Shown here piece after piece: positions 23,754-33,214 of a stretch of DNA of 64,000 nucleotides (position 1 is the stretch's first letter; the number at the start of each line of letters is the position of its first letter). This stretch comes from Cyclobacteriaceae bacterium YHN15 (lineage in GTDB: Bacteria; Bacteroidota; Bacteroidia; Cytophagales; Cyclobacteriaceae). The stretch is from contig RKQB01000007.1 of NCBI GenBank assembly GCA_003797895.1, positions 186,001 through 250,000 of the forward strand, read 5' to 3'. The position numbers and the translations under genes were made by a program. A model generated the notes under the pieces. That model saw nothing but the letters and a program-made list of their open reading frames with translations. It searched no databases and was not told the origin of the DNA.

Positions 23754-24506
23754 ATGAAAACCAGGATGAATTCTGTCGACCGGCTTAGATTGCTTTTTGA
23801 AGAACAGATTAATGTTATGCCTATTACCGAAAACCTGCTTCTTTTTGACCAATCCAATTACAGGGAAGAAATGGCAAAGTGGAATTTCCATTCAGGCATT
23901 GTCAAAGTGGATGGAAATTGGATGAAATATGATATCGGAGATGAAAGGCCTATACCACTTACCGAAGAAGATTATATGGATGCCAATACCCCATTATTGA
24001 AAGCCTTTCGTATGCTGGTTGAAAAAAGAAGGTTTTTCATAAAAGATGAAGATGGAAACCCTGCCTACATTGTCACGAGAACTGATCTGGACAAAATTCC
24101 TTTGCGCATTGGTTTTTTTGGTATGATCTCCATTTTTGAAACCCATTTAAAAGACCTTATCAGAAAATACCTGCCTGACTGGGAAGAAAGTCTGTCCAAA
24201 AATAGGATTGACCAGGCAAGAAGTCTTTATGAATGGAAAAAAGGCAGAAAAGAAGAAATTGATATGGTACAATGTCTCCAATTCGGTGACCTGGGATCTG
24301 TATTTTCAAAAAACCAACGGTTTAAAAAGTTTGACCCCTCTCTAAGCAGGGAACGTTTCGTCCAACAAATGAATGCGATCGGCAAATTAAGGGATACACT
24401 GGCACATTCCCAATCTCACTTGGGCTTCAGTTGGGAGGAAATTGATCATATGATCATATTTATCCGTTCCATCATCGATAGGGAGGACCCTCTTTTTGAA
24501 GTTTGA
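23754..24506 (+). CDS. Uncharacterised protein with a C-terminal HEPN-like motif
   Basis: I do not recognise this protein of about 250 residues as a named family. The first half, with FRMLVEKRRFFIKDEDGNPAY and VTRTDLDKIPLRI, resembles a CBS-type domain. The second half is helical and contains GKLRDTLAHS, which fits the R-x4-H signature of HEPN domains, often RNases or nucleotide-binding modules. The ATG at 23754 is preferred over a TTG 13 codons upstream at 23715. It is 60 bp upstream of the ECF sigma gene on the same strand; whether they are co-transcribed is unclear. Confidence 0.65.
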   Translation: MKTRMNSVDRLRLLFEEQINVMPITENLLLFDQSNYREEMAKWNFHSGIVKVDGNWMKYDIGDERPIPLTEEDYMDANTPLLKAFRMLVEKRRFFIKDEDGNPAYIVTRTDLDKIPLRIGFFGMISIFETHLKDLIRKYLPDWEESLSKNRIDQARSLYEWKKGRKEEIDMVQCLQFGDLGSVFSKNQRFKKFDPSLSRERFVQQMNAIGKLRDTLAHSQSHLGFSWEEIDHMIIFIRSIIDREDPLFEV

Positions 24507-24565
24507 TTCTTCAAGGCAACCTTATTGACTGATTCTGCATTTTTCTAATTAAATACCCCGTAAAA

Positions 24566-25117
24566 TTGGTAGATAAAAAAACGATAGACAATGCAATCAA
24601 AGGTGACCACAAATCAGAGAGACATCTTTATGAAGCCCTGTGTAAACCTTTGTTTATGCTATGTCTTCGATATCTCAAAAATCAGGAAGATTCAGAGGAT
24701 GTACTTACCCTCTCTTTTTTGAAGGTGTTTCAATCCCTTTCTGGATTTGAATATCAGGGACCGGGTTCATTGGAAGCATGGGCCAGAAAAATAACCGTAA
24801 ATGAGTGCCTGATGTGCCTTCGGAAACAAAAGAGGAGTCCAATGATGGTAGAGCCTGATGAAAATAGTTCATTGGAAGAAGGAGGAATTTTTGACAAATT
24901 ATCAGCGGATGAGCTTTTTGTTTTGATTCTACAGTTGCCGGAAGGATATCGGACGGTATTCAATCTATACGAGATAGAAGGATATACCCATCATGAAATA
25001 GCTACAAAACTCAATATCAGAGTAGGGACTTCGAAATCCCAATTGAGCAAAGCGAAGGCTTATTTGAGGGAGTTAATAAGAAAAAACGGAGGAAACAATG
25101 CTTCGAAAATCATTTGA
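24566..25117 (+). CDS. RNA polymerase ECF-type sigma factor
   Basis: This 183-residue protein carries sigma-70 region 2 (LFMLCLRYLKNQEDSEDVLTL, then FEYQGPGSLEAWARKI) and region 4 (LQLPEGYRTVFNLYEIEGYT followed by HHEIATKLNIRVGTSKSQLS). Bacteroidota carry many such factors to switch envelope or transport genes. The start is TTG at 24566. Its last 20 bp overlap the next gene, which encodes a single-pass membrane protein and probably acts as its anti-sigma factor, so the pair forms a signalling operon. Confidence 0.9.
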   Translation: MVDKKTIDNAIKGDHKSERHLYEALCKPLFMLCLRYLKNQEDSEDVLTLSFLKVFQSLSGFEYQGPGSLEAWARKITVNECLMCLRKQKRSPMMVEPDENSSLEEGGIFDKLSADELFVLILQLPEGYRTVFNLYEIEGYTHHEIATKLNIRVGTSKSQLSKAKAYLRELIRKNGGNNASKII

Positions 25118-25730
25118 AAGTATCGACCAAAGAGCCAATCTCCCAGAAGGAATCTCTTTCAGAAAGGAACTGATCTGGGAAAATATCCATAAGAATTCCG
25201 TAAAGAAACAAACATGGAGATGGATTTGGATGGCAGCTTCCTTGTCTCCCTTGCTTCTTTTGGGGATTTGGATGGTTATGCCTTCACAAAAAATAGAAAC
25301 GAATTATCTGTTGACCCGGGTAGTGCCGGATAATTATATGGGAGTACCGGTTTATAAACCAACTTTCGAAGAGAAAAAACAGGGAGAAATTATTATTGTC
25401 GCTAAAATCACCTTTAAGGATTCTATTCACATCCAGAAAAATAACCCGGTCGCCTTAGACAGTTCTGAAGCCATTCAGTCAAAGGAGCGATCCACAATAT
25501 CACGACCATCGATTGTATTTGAATTCTCTTCAAATGAACCGGAAGTCAAAAAGTTAAGTCCTGCGGCTGAGGCACTCAAAAATGCTTTGGCAAAAACCAA
25601 GGTAGAAGGAAAAACCGAAGAAAGGATTGTGATTGAAAAGTTAACTTTTGAACAACTGATTCAGGCAAGGAAACATTACCAACAAGAAAATGCTTCAAAA
25701 CATAAACCCAAGCAATCCCATGAAAACTAG
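25098..25730 (+). CDS. Single-pass membrane protein, candidate anti-sigma factor
   Basis: The 210-residue protein overlaps the sigma gene by 20 bp. It has a cytoplasmic N-terminus of about 40 residues, one membrane segment (WIWMAASLSPLLLLGIWMV) and a periplasmic part without a domain I can name. This is the layout of Bacteroidota anti-sigma factors encoded after ECF sigma genes. The usual zinc-binding HxxxCxxC motif is absent, so anti-sigma function is inferred from position only. Its end overlaps the next gene by 11 bp. Confidence 0.65.
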   Translation: MLRKSFESIDQRANLPEGISFRKELIWENIHKNSVKKQTWRWIWMAASLSPLLLLGIWMVMPSQKIETNYLLTRVVPDNYMGVPVYKPTFEEKKQGEIIIVAKITFKDSIHIQKNNPVALDSSEAIQSKERSTISRPSIVFEFSSNEPEVKKLSPAAEALKNALAKTKVEGKTEERIVIEKLTFEQLIQARKHYQQENASKHKPKQSHEN

Positions 25731-26820
25731 AATAATTTTGTTTTTTATAACTTTAGCTATGGGGATATGCCATAAAAACTTTGGTCAAATTCCTCCGGAT
25801 TTGTTGGATTTTCACCCTAATTTTTGGAAGTCTCGCCATAAAGACCTTTCCTTTTTTTATGACCAGGAAAATTTAAGTTTGAAATATGGCAATGACACAT
25901 TGGAAGTGTTTGTCCTTGGGAACAAAAAAATGGCTTATAGGTGGCATGATATCCAAAGACAGAAGGATTTCAATGGGTGGAATGGGTTTGAGGCTGATAT
26001 TGAGCTTTTGATGGAAATGATAGAAAAATTAGAACTGAATTTCACGGCCAACAATTATGAAATTGTTTTCAGCCCAGAATCAAAAAGAATAAAGACTCAA
26101 ATCCTTCCTGAAGCAAGATATGCCATAGTTGGAGAAGAAATGCTTCCTGTTTTTCGACACAAGGTTACGCTAACTTATTATTCCTACTTGATGGAAATTG
26201 ATTTTTTCCTTGGGGAAATTGATGAACTATTAATCCTAAAAAGCTCTGGTATTAATGATGTAATCAAATCCCAAGCATTAGAGAATTATTGGTACAAAGA
26301 ATATGTGATAAAAAACTTCAACAAAGCTTTGATAATAGATGAGGAAGGAAATATCAGGATAGACACTTTCCGTTCTCGGGAAAACCCCTACTATCCCCGT
26401 ACAAACCTTGAACTTGGTGCAGGGTATGTTTTTGGGAATAGTGTAGGAATGAACTTTCAGCCACGGGTCAATTTTAGGTTAAGGACAAAAAAGACAAATA
26501 TATATAAGAACACCCTCTTTTTGTTATTCAATGGTCTTCTGTCCCATATTCCGGATGGCGAAAAACCATTTGAAATAGCTCAGGATTATTTTTTGGGATT
26601 AGGGGGAGAGTCTGATCTGATAGGCAACAATGTTGCTATCATTCTGGGATATCGGGTTTTTGGGTATAATGGAATAATGGATGATAATAATGTTATGTAC
26701 AAAATTGATTTTTCTGTGACACCAAAATTAAAGATTTTCTGGTCCCTTTACCAATCTACTAATTTCTCTCAGGATATCCCAGGCGCTAATTTTTTAGGAA
26801 TCAATTATGTGATTTTTTAA
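25720..26820 (+). CDS. Uncharacterised exported protein, probable outer-membrane barrel C-terminus
   Basis: The 366-residue product starts at ATG 25720 with a signal peptide (MKTRIILFFITLAMG up to the FGQ cleavage region). The longer frame from 25690 runs inside the previous gene. The C-terminal half, from YYPRTNLELGAGYVFGNSVG, looks like a series of beta strands of an outer-membrane barrel and ends GANFLGINYVIF with an aromatic residue. It is the third gene of the sigma operon and is likely the output or the sensed envelope component. The family is unknown to me. Confidence 0.6.
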   Translation: MKTRIILFFITLAMGICHKNFGQIPPDLLDFHPNFWKSRHKDLSFFYDQENLSLKYGNDTLEVFVLGNKKMAYRWHDIQRQKDFNGWNGFEADIELLMEMIEKLELNFTANNYEIVFSPESKRIKTQILPEARYAIVGEEMLPVFRHKVTLTYYSYLMEIDFFLGEIDELLILKSSGINDVIKSQALENYWYKEYVIKNFNKALIIDEEGNIRIDTFRSRENPYYPRTNLELGAGYVFGNSVGMNFQPRVNFRLRTKKTNIYKNTLFLLFNGLLSHIPDGEKPFEIAQDYFLGLGGESDLIGNNVAIILGYRVFGYNGIMDDNNVMYKIDFSVTPKLKIFWSLYQSTNFSQDIPGANFLGINYVIF

Positions 26821-26858
26821 CCTGCATTTTCTCCAATGAAAAACATTTATATTCCTTT

Positions 26859-28106
26859 TCAAAACCTTCCCACTTCAAAAGCCTTCAAATCCATGGTAGA
26901 GGCATGCCCTTGATGCAGATCAGTCAGAATTTTTCCGGTTCCTGGAGCCATACTGATTCCCATCATCCCATGGCCGGTACCAAACCATACATTCTGATAG
27001 CCCGGGGCTGCGCCTATATAAGGCAGTCCATCAGGGGAGCAGGGCCTGAGCCCTTTCCAAATCTGCTCTTTATCTGGGAATTTTGATTCAAATCCAGGAT
27101 AATAGCGGTTGATGGATTCAAAAATACCTTTAACCCTGTTCAAATTGATGGACTCATCTGTTCCTGCTATTTCCATGGTTCCTCCAAAACGTACCATTCC
27201 CCCATAGGGACTTACCGCCACCTTCATTTCTGTCAGGATGGCTGCCTGTTGGATTTTAGGTCGGTTTTCCTGCAAAAAACTATACCCCTTTCCCCCCATC
27301 ATGGGAAGCTTGAAGCCCAACATTTGGGCAAGTTCTGCAGACCAAGCTCCGCCACAAAGGATTACTTTTTCTGCTGGAATACGTCCGGTTTTTGTGATAA
27401 CTGCACTTACTTTTCCCCCACTTTTTTCAAAGCCCTGCACAGTCACATTGGAATGAAAGGTGACTTTTTTGGCCGCCAAATACTTCTTCAAAAAATTGTA
27501 TAAACTGGATGGGGAAAGATGGGCATCACCCGGAAACATCACAGCTCCCCTTGCTTTCACTTCCAGGTTGGGCTCTATCTTCGCAATATCAGAAGGGCTG
27601 AGGATCTCTGCTTCCAAGCCGTGATGGCGTGCCAAATGGGCAAATTCAATCTCTTCTTTTTCCACCTCAGCTGTCTGGTACAGCATCATCAGGCCTTTTT
27701 CTGCCATTTCAAGGTCTACTACATCCGCATGCTCAAGCCTAAATTCCTGATAAAGGGCTTTACTGAGCAAGGAAATATTCTTAAGATAAGGAATGGATTT
27801 TTCTACATGCTTTGTATTAGCAGAACGATAAAAAAGCCAGGACCATTCCAAAAGCTTTCTTTCTAATTTAGGATGTATATAAAAGGGACTTTTGGAAGAA
27901 AACATCCAGGAAATTCCTTTGCTGATCATACCAGGGGCTGCCAAAGGAATAATATGGCTGGGTACAATCATTCCTGCATTACCTGTAGAGGTATTCACCT
28001 GCATATCTGTCTTATCTATGACAATAACCTCTCTACCGGCCTTGTTTAAATAATATGCAGTAAAAAGACCAATAATGCCCCCGCCGATGACAATTGTTGA
28101 TTTCAT
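26859..28106 (-). CDS. FAD-dependent D-amino-acid (probable D-hydroxyproline) dehydrogenase
   Basis: The 415-residue DadA-like flavoprotein opens with the FAD-binding Rossmann motif IGGGIIGLFTAYYLNKAG and closes with WKGLRPCSPDGLPYIGAAP and GTGHGMMGISMAPGTG, both typical of the DAO family. Given the hydroxyproline epimerase, deaminase and semialdehyde dehydrogenase nearby on the same strand, it most likely oxidises cis-4-hydroxy-D-proline to pyrroline-4-hydroxy-2-carboxylate. The assignment to D-hydroxyproline rather than D-alanine rests on context. It follows a CotH-like gene by 6 bp, so they share a transcript. Confidence 0.85.
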   Translation of the reverse strand: MKSTIVIGGGIIGLFTAYYLNKAGREVIVIDKTDMQVNTSTGNAGMIVPSHIIPLAAPGMISKGISWMFSSKSPFYIHPKLERKLLEWSWLFYRSANTKHVEKSIPYLKNISLLSKALYQEFRLEHADVVDLEMAEKGLMMLYQTAEVEKEEIEFAHLARHHGLEAEILSPSDIAKIEPNLEVKARGAVMFPGDAHLSPSSLYNFLKKYLAAKKVTFHSNVTVQGFEKSGGKVSAVITKTGRIPAEKVILCGGAWSAELAQMLGFKLPMMGGKGYSFLQENRPKIQQAAILTEMKVAVSPYGGMVRFGGTMEIAGTDESINLNRVKGIFESINRYYPGFESKFPDKEQIWKGLRPCSPDGLPYIGAAPGYQNVWFGTGHGMMGISMAPGTGKILTDLHQGHASTMDLKAFEVGRF

Positions 28107-28112
28107 TAAATC

Positions 28113-29153
28113 TTATTGAATATTATAAGGTATACAATTCGAAAGAATCTGATCATTAAATTCCTTATCATTTTTGATGATATCAAAAAAACTGTTCAGA
28201 TAATTCCGGGCAATCTTAAAATCATTTGAATTGATTTCTTTTTGATACCTGTTCATGGTCTCCAGAAATATCTGTTCGTTTATGAAAAATTGATTTTTGA
28301 CATATTGAACCAATTGATCATCCCTACAAATCCCTCGATATAATCTTTCTTGAACAGTCTTAATCGGTAGATAGTCATAAGGAAGAGCATAAGGCGCACT
28401 TACAAATCCTGACAAATCAAAATCATAGGGGACAGGAATATTTTTTCCACCCTTTTGCTCCAATATTTTTACATTATGCTGTGTCGTGTTGGACCAATCT
28501 GTATTGCCTATCATAAAAGCAAAAAAATCCTGTTGCAAAGCAACGGTATCATTGATTGAATTGGGCATGACCATCTTCGCCTTTGAAACCTTGGCATTGA
28601 ACCTTTGGGCAACTTTGTCATCATCCTCAATAATAAATGCTTTGAGATTATAGGTCTTGCTTTTTCTGTTTTTGATATCTGTCAAGGTGAGATTGACCAA
28701 TCTGGTCTTGAAATGATAAGGGGTGATCGACTCATAAAGCTTATAACAAACATATTCCTTCATGATCAGATCATTGTATGCATAGCTGTATTGACAGGGA
28801 ATTACTAGTTTTAAAGCCTTATCTTCACTGAAGATCGTATTTTTGGAATCTTTCTTCTTGATTTTTACCCTAATTGGAGGAAATTGACATTTTGTCCTTC
28901 TGGAGTTTCCCCTGGCCCTTAGGCTTACCTCTAAAGAATCCCAAATCCCTCCTTCGTTTTGAAAACGAAGTAAAGTGGAAAAAAATACCGTATCCGACTT
29001 TGATTGCTTTAATTCTTCCAGAGAAGTAATAAGTTCTACTTCTAAAGGGCTTTGGTTTGCAAATAGCGGTGATGACTGGAAAGCTACTACTTGTATCTTA
29101 AAAAAAACCAAATTTAAAATCAGAAAAACAACAAACTTGAACCTTTTTTTCAT
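28113..29153 (-). CDS. CotH-like exported protein, paralogue 1
   Basis: This 346-residue protein begins with a signal peptide (FKFVVFLILNLVFFKIQVVA). It has features of CotH-type kinases: a lysine-rich ARGNSRRTKCQFPPIRVKIK entry, ALKLVIPCQ, EYVCYKLYESITPYHFKTR, NTDWSNTTQHNVKI and PYDFDLSGFV, the last comparable with the metal-binding aspartate motif. CotH kinases phosphorylate spore-coat or secreted proteins; bacterial exported ones are uncharacterised. The assignment is by pattern only. The paralogue at 29364-30398 shares most of these blocks. Confidence 0.6.
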   Translation of the reverse strand: MKKRFKFVVFLILNLVFFKIQVVAFQSSPLFANQSPLEVELITSLEELKQSKSDTVFFSTLLRFQNEGGIWDSLEVSLRARGNSRRTKCQFPPIRVKIKKKDSKNTIFSEDKALKLVIPCQYSYAYNDLIMKEYVCYKLYESITPYHFKTRLVNLTLTDIKNRKSKTYNLKAFIIEDDDKVAQRFNAKVSKAKMVMPNSINDTVALQQDFFAFMIGNTDWSNTTQHNVKILEQKGGKNIPVPYDFDLSGFVSAPYALPYDYLPIKTVQERLYRGICRDDQLVQYVKNQFFINEQIFLETMNRYQKEINSNDFKIARNYLNSFFDIIKNDKEFNDQILSNCIPYNIQ

Positions 29154-29363
29154 TGATATGCATTCATTAGTTTCCGTCCTTTATTTGGCTGTTTTTTTAA
29201 ACAATTTGGGGAGGCTAAATTAGCATTTATCCAAATCCCGAGTATAATACTCCATTGATCAATAGTAATATTTAAGTAGATATTTTGGGAAAATTTTCCT
29301 GTCTCAACATGGAAGCTGATCACATCTTTATTTCCCTTTTATTTTCTCTTACCCTTTGTTAGG

Positions 29364-30398
29364 TCAACTGGTCCTACATTTGGACAATATCTGTTCATTA
29401 AATTGTTTGTCATTTTTGAGGATGTCAAAAAACTCTCCCAAGTACTTCTTTATGTCTGCTACTTCCTTGGAACCGAGTTCGGGCTCAAATCCATCCACAA
29501 CTTCCATAATCTTCGATTCAGAAGCCAGATATTCTTCCCTAACCTGTTGCATGGCTGCATCAGACCTACAAAAGCCACGATAAACCCTCTCTCTTACACT
29601 GGAAATATTCAACAGCTCACTTGTCGTTGAATAATAAGCATGAACAATTCCGCTCATATCAAAATCATAAGCAATTGGAATAAAATCATTATTAGGCGTT
29701 TGCATCACTTTGATATTATGCTGAGCTACACTTGACCAATCGGTGTTGGCAATCATGAATTCAAAAAAGTCTATCCTCACAGCAGCCACTTCCTGTAATC
29801 TTCCAGGAAGAATTTGTTTACCCTTAGCTATTTTTGAATCTGCCCTTTCTGCCACGAGATCATCATCTTCGATCAAAAATGCTTTTAATTCGTATGATTT
29901 GGGATTTTTACTGCCCTCATCAGTTAATGTAAGGTTTACTGACCTTGTGCTGAAGAAATGGGGAGTGACCTGTTCGTTCAATTTGTAGCAGAGCAGTTCT
30001 TTTACAATTTGGTCATTATCTGCTTTTGCGTTTTTACAAGGCACAACCAGCTTCAATGCCTTGTTCCCTTCAAAGATTGTCCCATTACTGTCCTTCTTTT
30101 TGACCTTTATTCTAATAGGGGGGAAAAAACACTGATTTCTTCTAAAATTCCCTCTTGCCCTTAGATCCACTTTAATGGAATCCCATTCACCACCAGACGT
30201 TCTGAAATGCATTATCGAAGGAAAATAAACAGAGTCAGCTTTTTCTTTCTTCAATTCCTTTGACGAAAAACTTAACCTGAGTTCTATTGCGTCTTCACTA
30301 TTAAATAAGGGCAAATCACTTTTACCTTGCGCAAAGGCAAATCCCTGAAAAATTAGAACTAAGAATAGGGTAAGGTTGATTTTGAGCTGGTTTTTCAT
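29364..30398 (-). CDS. CotH-like exported protein, paralogue 2
   Basis: The 344-residue protein has a signal peptide (LFLVLIFQGFAFAQG) and the same order of blocks as its neighbour: LRARGNFRRNQCFFPPIRIK, ALKLVVPCK, LCYKLNEQVTPHFFSTRSVN, LKAFLIEDDD, NTDWSSVAQHNIKV and AYDFDMSGIV. The pair arose by tandem duplication and has since diverged considerably. Paralogue 1 follows 210 bp downstream, an interval in which I see no gene. Function is not known. Confidence 0.6.
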   Translation of the reverse strand: MKNQLKINLTLFLVLIFQGFAFAQGKSDLPLFNSEDAIELRLSFSSKELKKEKADSVYFPSIMHFRTSGGEWDSIKVDLRARGNFRRNQCFFPPIRIKVKKKDSNGTIFEGNKALKLVVPCKNAKADNDQIVKELLCYKLNEQVTPHFFSTRSVNLTLTDEGSKNPKSYELKAFLIEDDDLVAERADSKIAKGKQILPGRLQEVAAVRIDFFEFMIANTDWSSVAQHNIKVMQTPNNDFIPIAYDFDMSGIVHAYYSTTSELLNISSVRERVYRGFCRSDAAMQQVREEYLASESKIMEVVDGFEPELGSKEVADIKKYLGEFFDILKNDKQFNEQILSKCRTS

Positions 30399-30692
30399 GG
30401 TTGGATATTTTTACCTATTAAATATCGTAAATGAAATATTAATAAACAAAAACTCCTCTGAGAGAAGAAATACTTAACTATTTGAAAAAAAGGCAATTAT
30501 CAAAACAATTTTCAACCTATTCAATCCAATCTACATTTATCGGAAATATTGCCCCGAAAATACCTATCATCTATGAAAATAGTGAAATTACTTTCCGGCT
30601 ATTTAATTGCTCACCTTAATTCCTGTTAGGCTTTTTCCCATTTATGTATACATCATATGAATGGAACATTTCATTTTTAGCATCCGAAGCCT

Positions 30693-31448
30693 CTACATAT
30701 GATTTTTATCCAAATTAAACCCAGTCAGCCTAATATCATCTGCCCCGATTTGATCAAAAGGATTTTCCAAATGCTCCTGTATGTTAAAAAGAGATATAAG
30801 GATAAATGATGTCAAAAAAGAAAGAATATAAACCAAAACCGGTTCTTGAAAATCGCTGGATTGTATCAAATTATAATAAATCGCCGGAGTATAAATCAGT
30901 GGGAAAATATAGATGAAAATCAGGGTATATGCCCTAATTATCATAGGAGTACCATGTATTTTTACTGCCGCTAAAAATTCTATGGATTGATGAACATCAT
31001 TGAGATAACCATGACATCTCATGGCACTCGAATAACTGAATTTCTCTGTTCTATTATCAATAAATCTGAATATTTTGACAATTTCTTCTTTTGTATTTTC
31101 AAGATCCAGAGATTTTGGACCAAGATAATCCAGAAAATTGGTATTGATATTTTTGACTATTTCGAAAATTTCATCCTTTTCTGAACTTTCCAATTTGCCG
31201 TTTTCATAAAAGCTTGAATTCAAAGAAATCAGCCCCGCCTTGAATTTGGCCAAATATTCCAAGGCCTTTTCCCTTCTTCTGAAAGCCCCTCTTATGGTAA
31301 ATACCAAGGGAAAAACAATGGCGATACTGATGACTGTCAAATCAAAATTATAAGAGAAATTATAATTCAGTGTAAGATAACTTGTTATTATGGTAATCAG
31401 CACTACCAGATATGTCCGCTGATCTATTATAGACAGGTATTTCTTCAT
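30693..31448 (-). CDS. Bestrophin-like membrane protein
   Basis: This 251-residue protein has two hydrophobic pairs, one at the N-terminus (TYLVVLITIITSYL and FDLTVISIAIVFPLVFTI) and one near the C-terminus (AYTLIFIYIFPLIYTP and VYILSFLTSFILISLF), separated by a helical soluble region. The closing LENPFDQIGADDI recalls the ENPF...DD element of bestrophin/UPF0187 anion channels, and IHGTPMIIRAY fits their second domain. Similarity is partial and I could not exclude another four-helix membrane family. The 294-bp gap downstream before the CotH-like gene holds nothing I can identify. Confidence 0.55.
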   Translation of the reverse strand: MKKYLSIIDQRTYLVVLITIITSYLTLNYNFSYNFDLTVISIAIVFPLVFTIRGAFRRREKALEYLAKFKAGLISLNSSFYENGKLESSEKDEIFEIVKNINTNFLDYLGPKSLDLENTKEEIVKIFRFIDNRTEKFSYSSAMRCHGYLNDVHQSIEFLAAVKIHGTPMIIRAYTLIFIYIFPLIYTPAIYYNLIQSSDFQEPVLVYILSFLTSFILISLFNIQEHLENPFDQIGADDIRLTGFNLDKNHM

Positions 31449-31595
31449 AGATAAAATTCCTTTCTTCTTTTGAAATTTAGCTTATTTCTTTCAATATAAA
31501 AAAGAACTGTTTTGGCCTATTTGGATCTTAAAAGGGTCAAAAAAATAAGGTTTGGTGTACCAATGAATAGAGGCAAAAGTAATTTACCTGACTGA

Positions 31596-32594
31596 TTAAA
31601 TCACCTGAAAACCATGAACATAAGGATCTTCATCATCCAAAAAAATGGTGTTATAGCCAGTGATAATGGCCCAACCCTCAATACTCGGAATAATCGCAGG
31701 ATTGCCCGCAATTTCCGTGACTTCTTCTATCCTTCCGACAAACTTCGAACCTATAAAACTCTCGTGGATAAAATCTTCACCGGGTTTCAACCAGCCTTTG
31801 GCAAACCACTGTGCCATGCGCGCGGAGGTCCCTGTTCCGCAAGGAGAACGGTCAATGGCCTTGTCACCATAAAAAACCGCATTTCTAGCAGTGCTGCTTT
31901 CCTCTAAGGTTTTTCCTGTCCACATTACATGGGAAAGTCCACGGATCTGAGCATGTTCAGGATGTACAAACGCATATTTCTCATTCATTTTCTGCCGAAG
32001 ATTCCGCGCCATGGAAATGAGTTGCTCAGCCCTAAAGTGTTCCAGACCAGGAAAATTTTCCTGGGGATCCACTATACAATAAAAGTTCCCGCCATAAGCC
32101 ACATCAACAATCAATTTGCCCAGTTCTTCAATTTCAATTCCCAAAGATTCCGCTGCCAGATAACTTTTTACATTGGTCAATTTTACCGACTTCACTTTTT
32201 TTCCTTCCTGACTATACTCGACCAATACCAGGCCTGCCGGTGCTTCCATCCTTAAAAATCCAGGAGTTTTAGGGGAGATCAGACCTTCTTCAATGGCAAT
32301 AGTAATAGTTCCAATCGTTCCATGTCCGCACATGGGCAGGCATCCTGATGTTTCAATAAACAGGACTGCAAAATCATTTTCGGGATTATGGGGAGGGAAA
32401 AGCATGGATCCTGACATCATATCGTGACCTCTTGGCTCAAACATGAGCCCTTTTCTTATCCAGTCAAGGTGATCTAAAAAATACTGACGTTTCTCCAGCA
32501 TGCTGTCTCCCTTTAAAAAGGGCACCCCACCTGACACTAGTCTAACCGGATTGCCACAGGTGTGGGCATCTATACATTGAAATGTTTTTTTCAT
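31596..32594 (-). CDS. 4-hydroxyproline 2-epimerase (proline racemase family)
   Basis: This 332-residue enzyme interconverts trans-4-hydroxy-L-proline and cis-4-hydroxy-D-proline, the first step of hydroxyproline breakdown. Both catalytic cysteines of the racemase fold are present, in LPMCGHGTIGT and DRSPCGTGTSARMA. The N-terminal IDAHTCGNPVRLV and GHDMMSGSMLFPP are typical of the epimerase rather than of proline racemase or the dehydratase, which lacks one cysteine. It follows the VapC gene by 26 bp. It is grouped on the minus strand with the other pathway genes. Confidence 0.9.
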   Translation of the reverse strand: MKKTFQCIDAHTCGNPVRLVSGGVPFLKGDSMLEKRQYFLDHLDWIRKGLMFEPRGHDMMSGSMLFPPHNPENDFAVLFIETSGCLPMCGHGTIGTITIAIEEGLISPKTPGFLRMEAPAGLVLVEYSQEGKKVKSVKLTNVKSYLAAESLGIEIEELGKLIVDVAYGGNFYCIVDPQENFPGLEHFRAEQLISMARNLRQKMNEKYAFVHPEHAQIRGLSHVMWTGKTLEESSTARNAVFYGDKAIDRSPCGTGTSARMAQWFAKGWLKPGEDFIHESFIGSKFVGRIEEVTEIAGNPAIIPSIEGWAIITGYNTIFLDDEDPYVHGFQVI

Positions 32595-32620
32595 TCTTTA
32601 TTAGATATAAAACTGAGATT

Positions 32621-33022
32621 TTAGAATTTAAATTCAACTGACTGAAGGCCTAAATATTCTTCCATTACTAAAAAATCTTTGTCAGCATGGAGTAGTTTAA
32701 AGTTATTGGCAATACAAAAAGTAGCTATGATCACATCAATTGTTTTCCTGACTGTAACCCCATTTTTTCTCATAAACCTATAATTTTTAGCAGAAAGCAA
32801 TGCCATGTCTTTATTGCACAAGGCAAAATATGGTAAGGATTCAAGTGCTTCTTTTGCCAATTGAAATTGAGCATCATTTTTAAAGCCTTGCAAAACCTCT
32901 ACACAAATCAAGTCTCCAGTTGCAATGATTTGGGTACCCAATAGCTCGTAAAGTTTTTCTACATGACTTCCCTCATTACCATTGAAAAAATCTATCCAAA
33001 CAGAAGAATCTACCAGTATCAT
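32621..33022 (-). CDS. vapC: VapC-type PIN-domain ribonuclease toxin
   Basis: The 133-residue protein is a PIN-domain RNase: MILVDSSVWIDFF places the first catalytic aspartate near the N-terminus, ICVEVLQGF supplies the glutamate, and TIDVIIATFC and LLHADKDF the C-terminal acidic residues. VapC toxins cut tRNA or rRNA and are held by VapB. It overlaps the antitoxin gene by 4 bp. The pair sits between the aldehyde dehydrogenase and the epimerase of the hydroxyproline cluster, where it looks inserted. Confidence 0.9.
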   Translation of the reverse strand: MILVDSSVWIDFFNGNEGSHVEKLYELLGTQIIATGDLICVEVLQGFKNDAQFQLAKEALESLPYFALCNKDMALLSAKNYRFMRKNGVTVRKTIDVIIATFCIANNFKLLHADKDFLVMEEYLGLQSVEFKF

Positions 33023-33213
33023 TGATCAATCCTCATTTTCTCTAGATTACCTTCCCAATTCAATTTTCCCCTTAATTCTCTTATTTTTTTTTGTTGATTT
33101 AACTGGATAATCAATTTCAAACCTTCTTCCACGGTTGCTTTTTTGGTTCTCAAACCTGTAACCCTCATAGCTTCTGTTAACAGATCCTCATCAATCTCAA
33201 TATTCGTCCTCAT
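33019..33213 (-). CDS. vapB: VapB-type antitoxin
   Basis: The 64-residue product starts at ATG 33213 (MRTNIEIDEDLLTEAM), giving an N-terminal ribbon-helix-helix DNA-binding domain of the VapB/DUF2191 type with GLRTKKATVEEGLK. A longer frame to 33243 would run through its own operator and is not preferred. The C-terminal tail would wrap the VapC toxin. A perfect inverted repeat directly upstream is the expected binding site of the VapBC complex. Confidence 0.88.
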   Translation of the reverse strand: MRTNIEIDEDLLTEAMRVTGLRTKKATVEEGLKLIIQLNQQKKIRELRGKLNWEGNLEKMRIDQ

Positions 33214-33214
33214 T

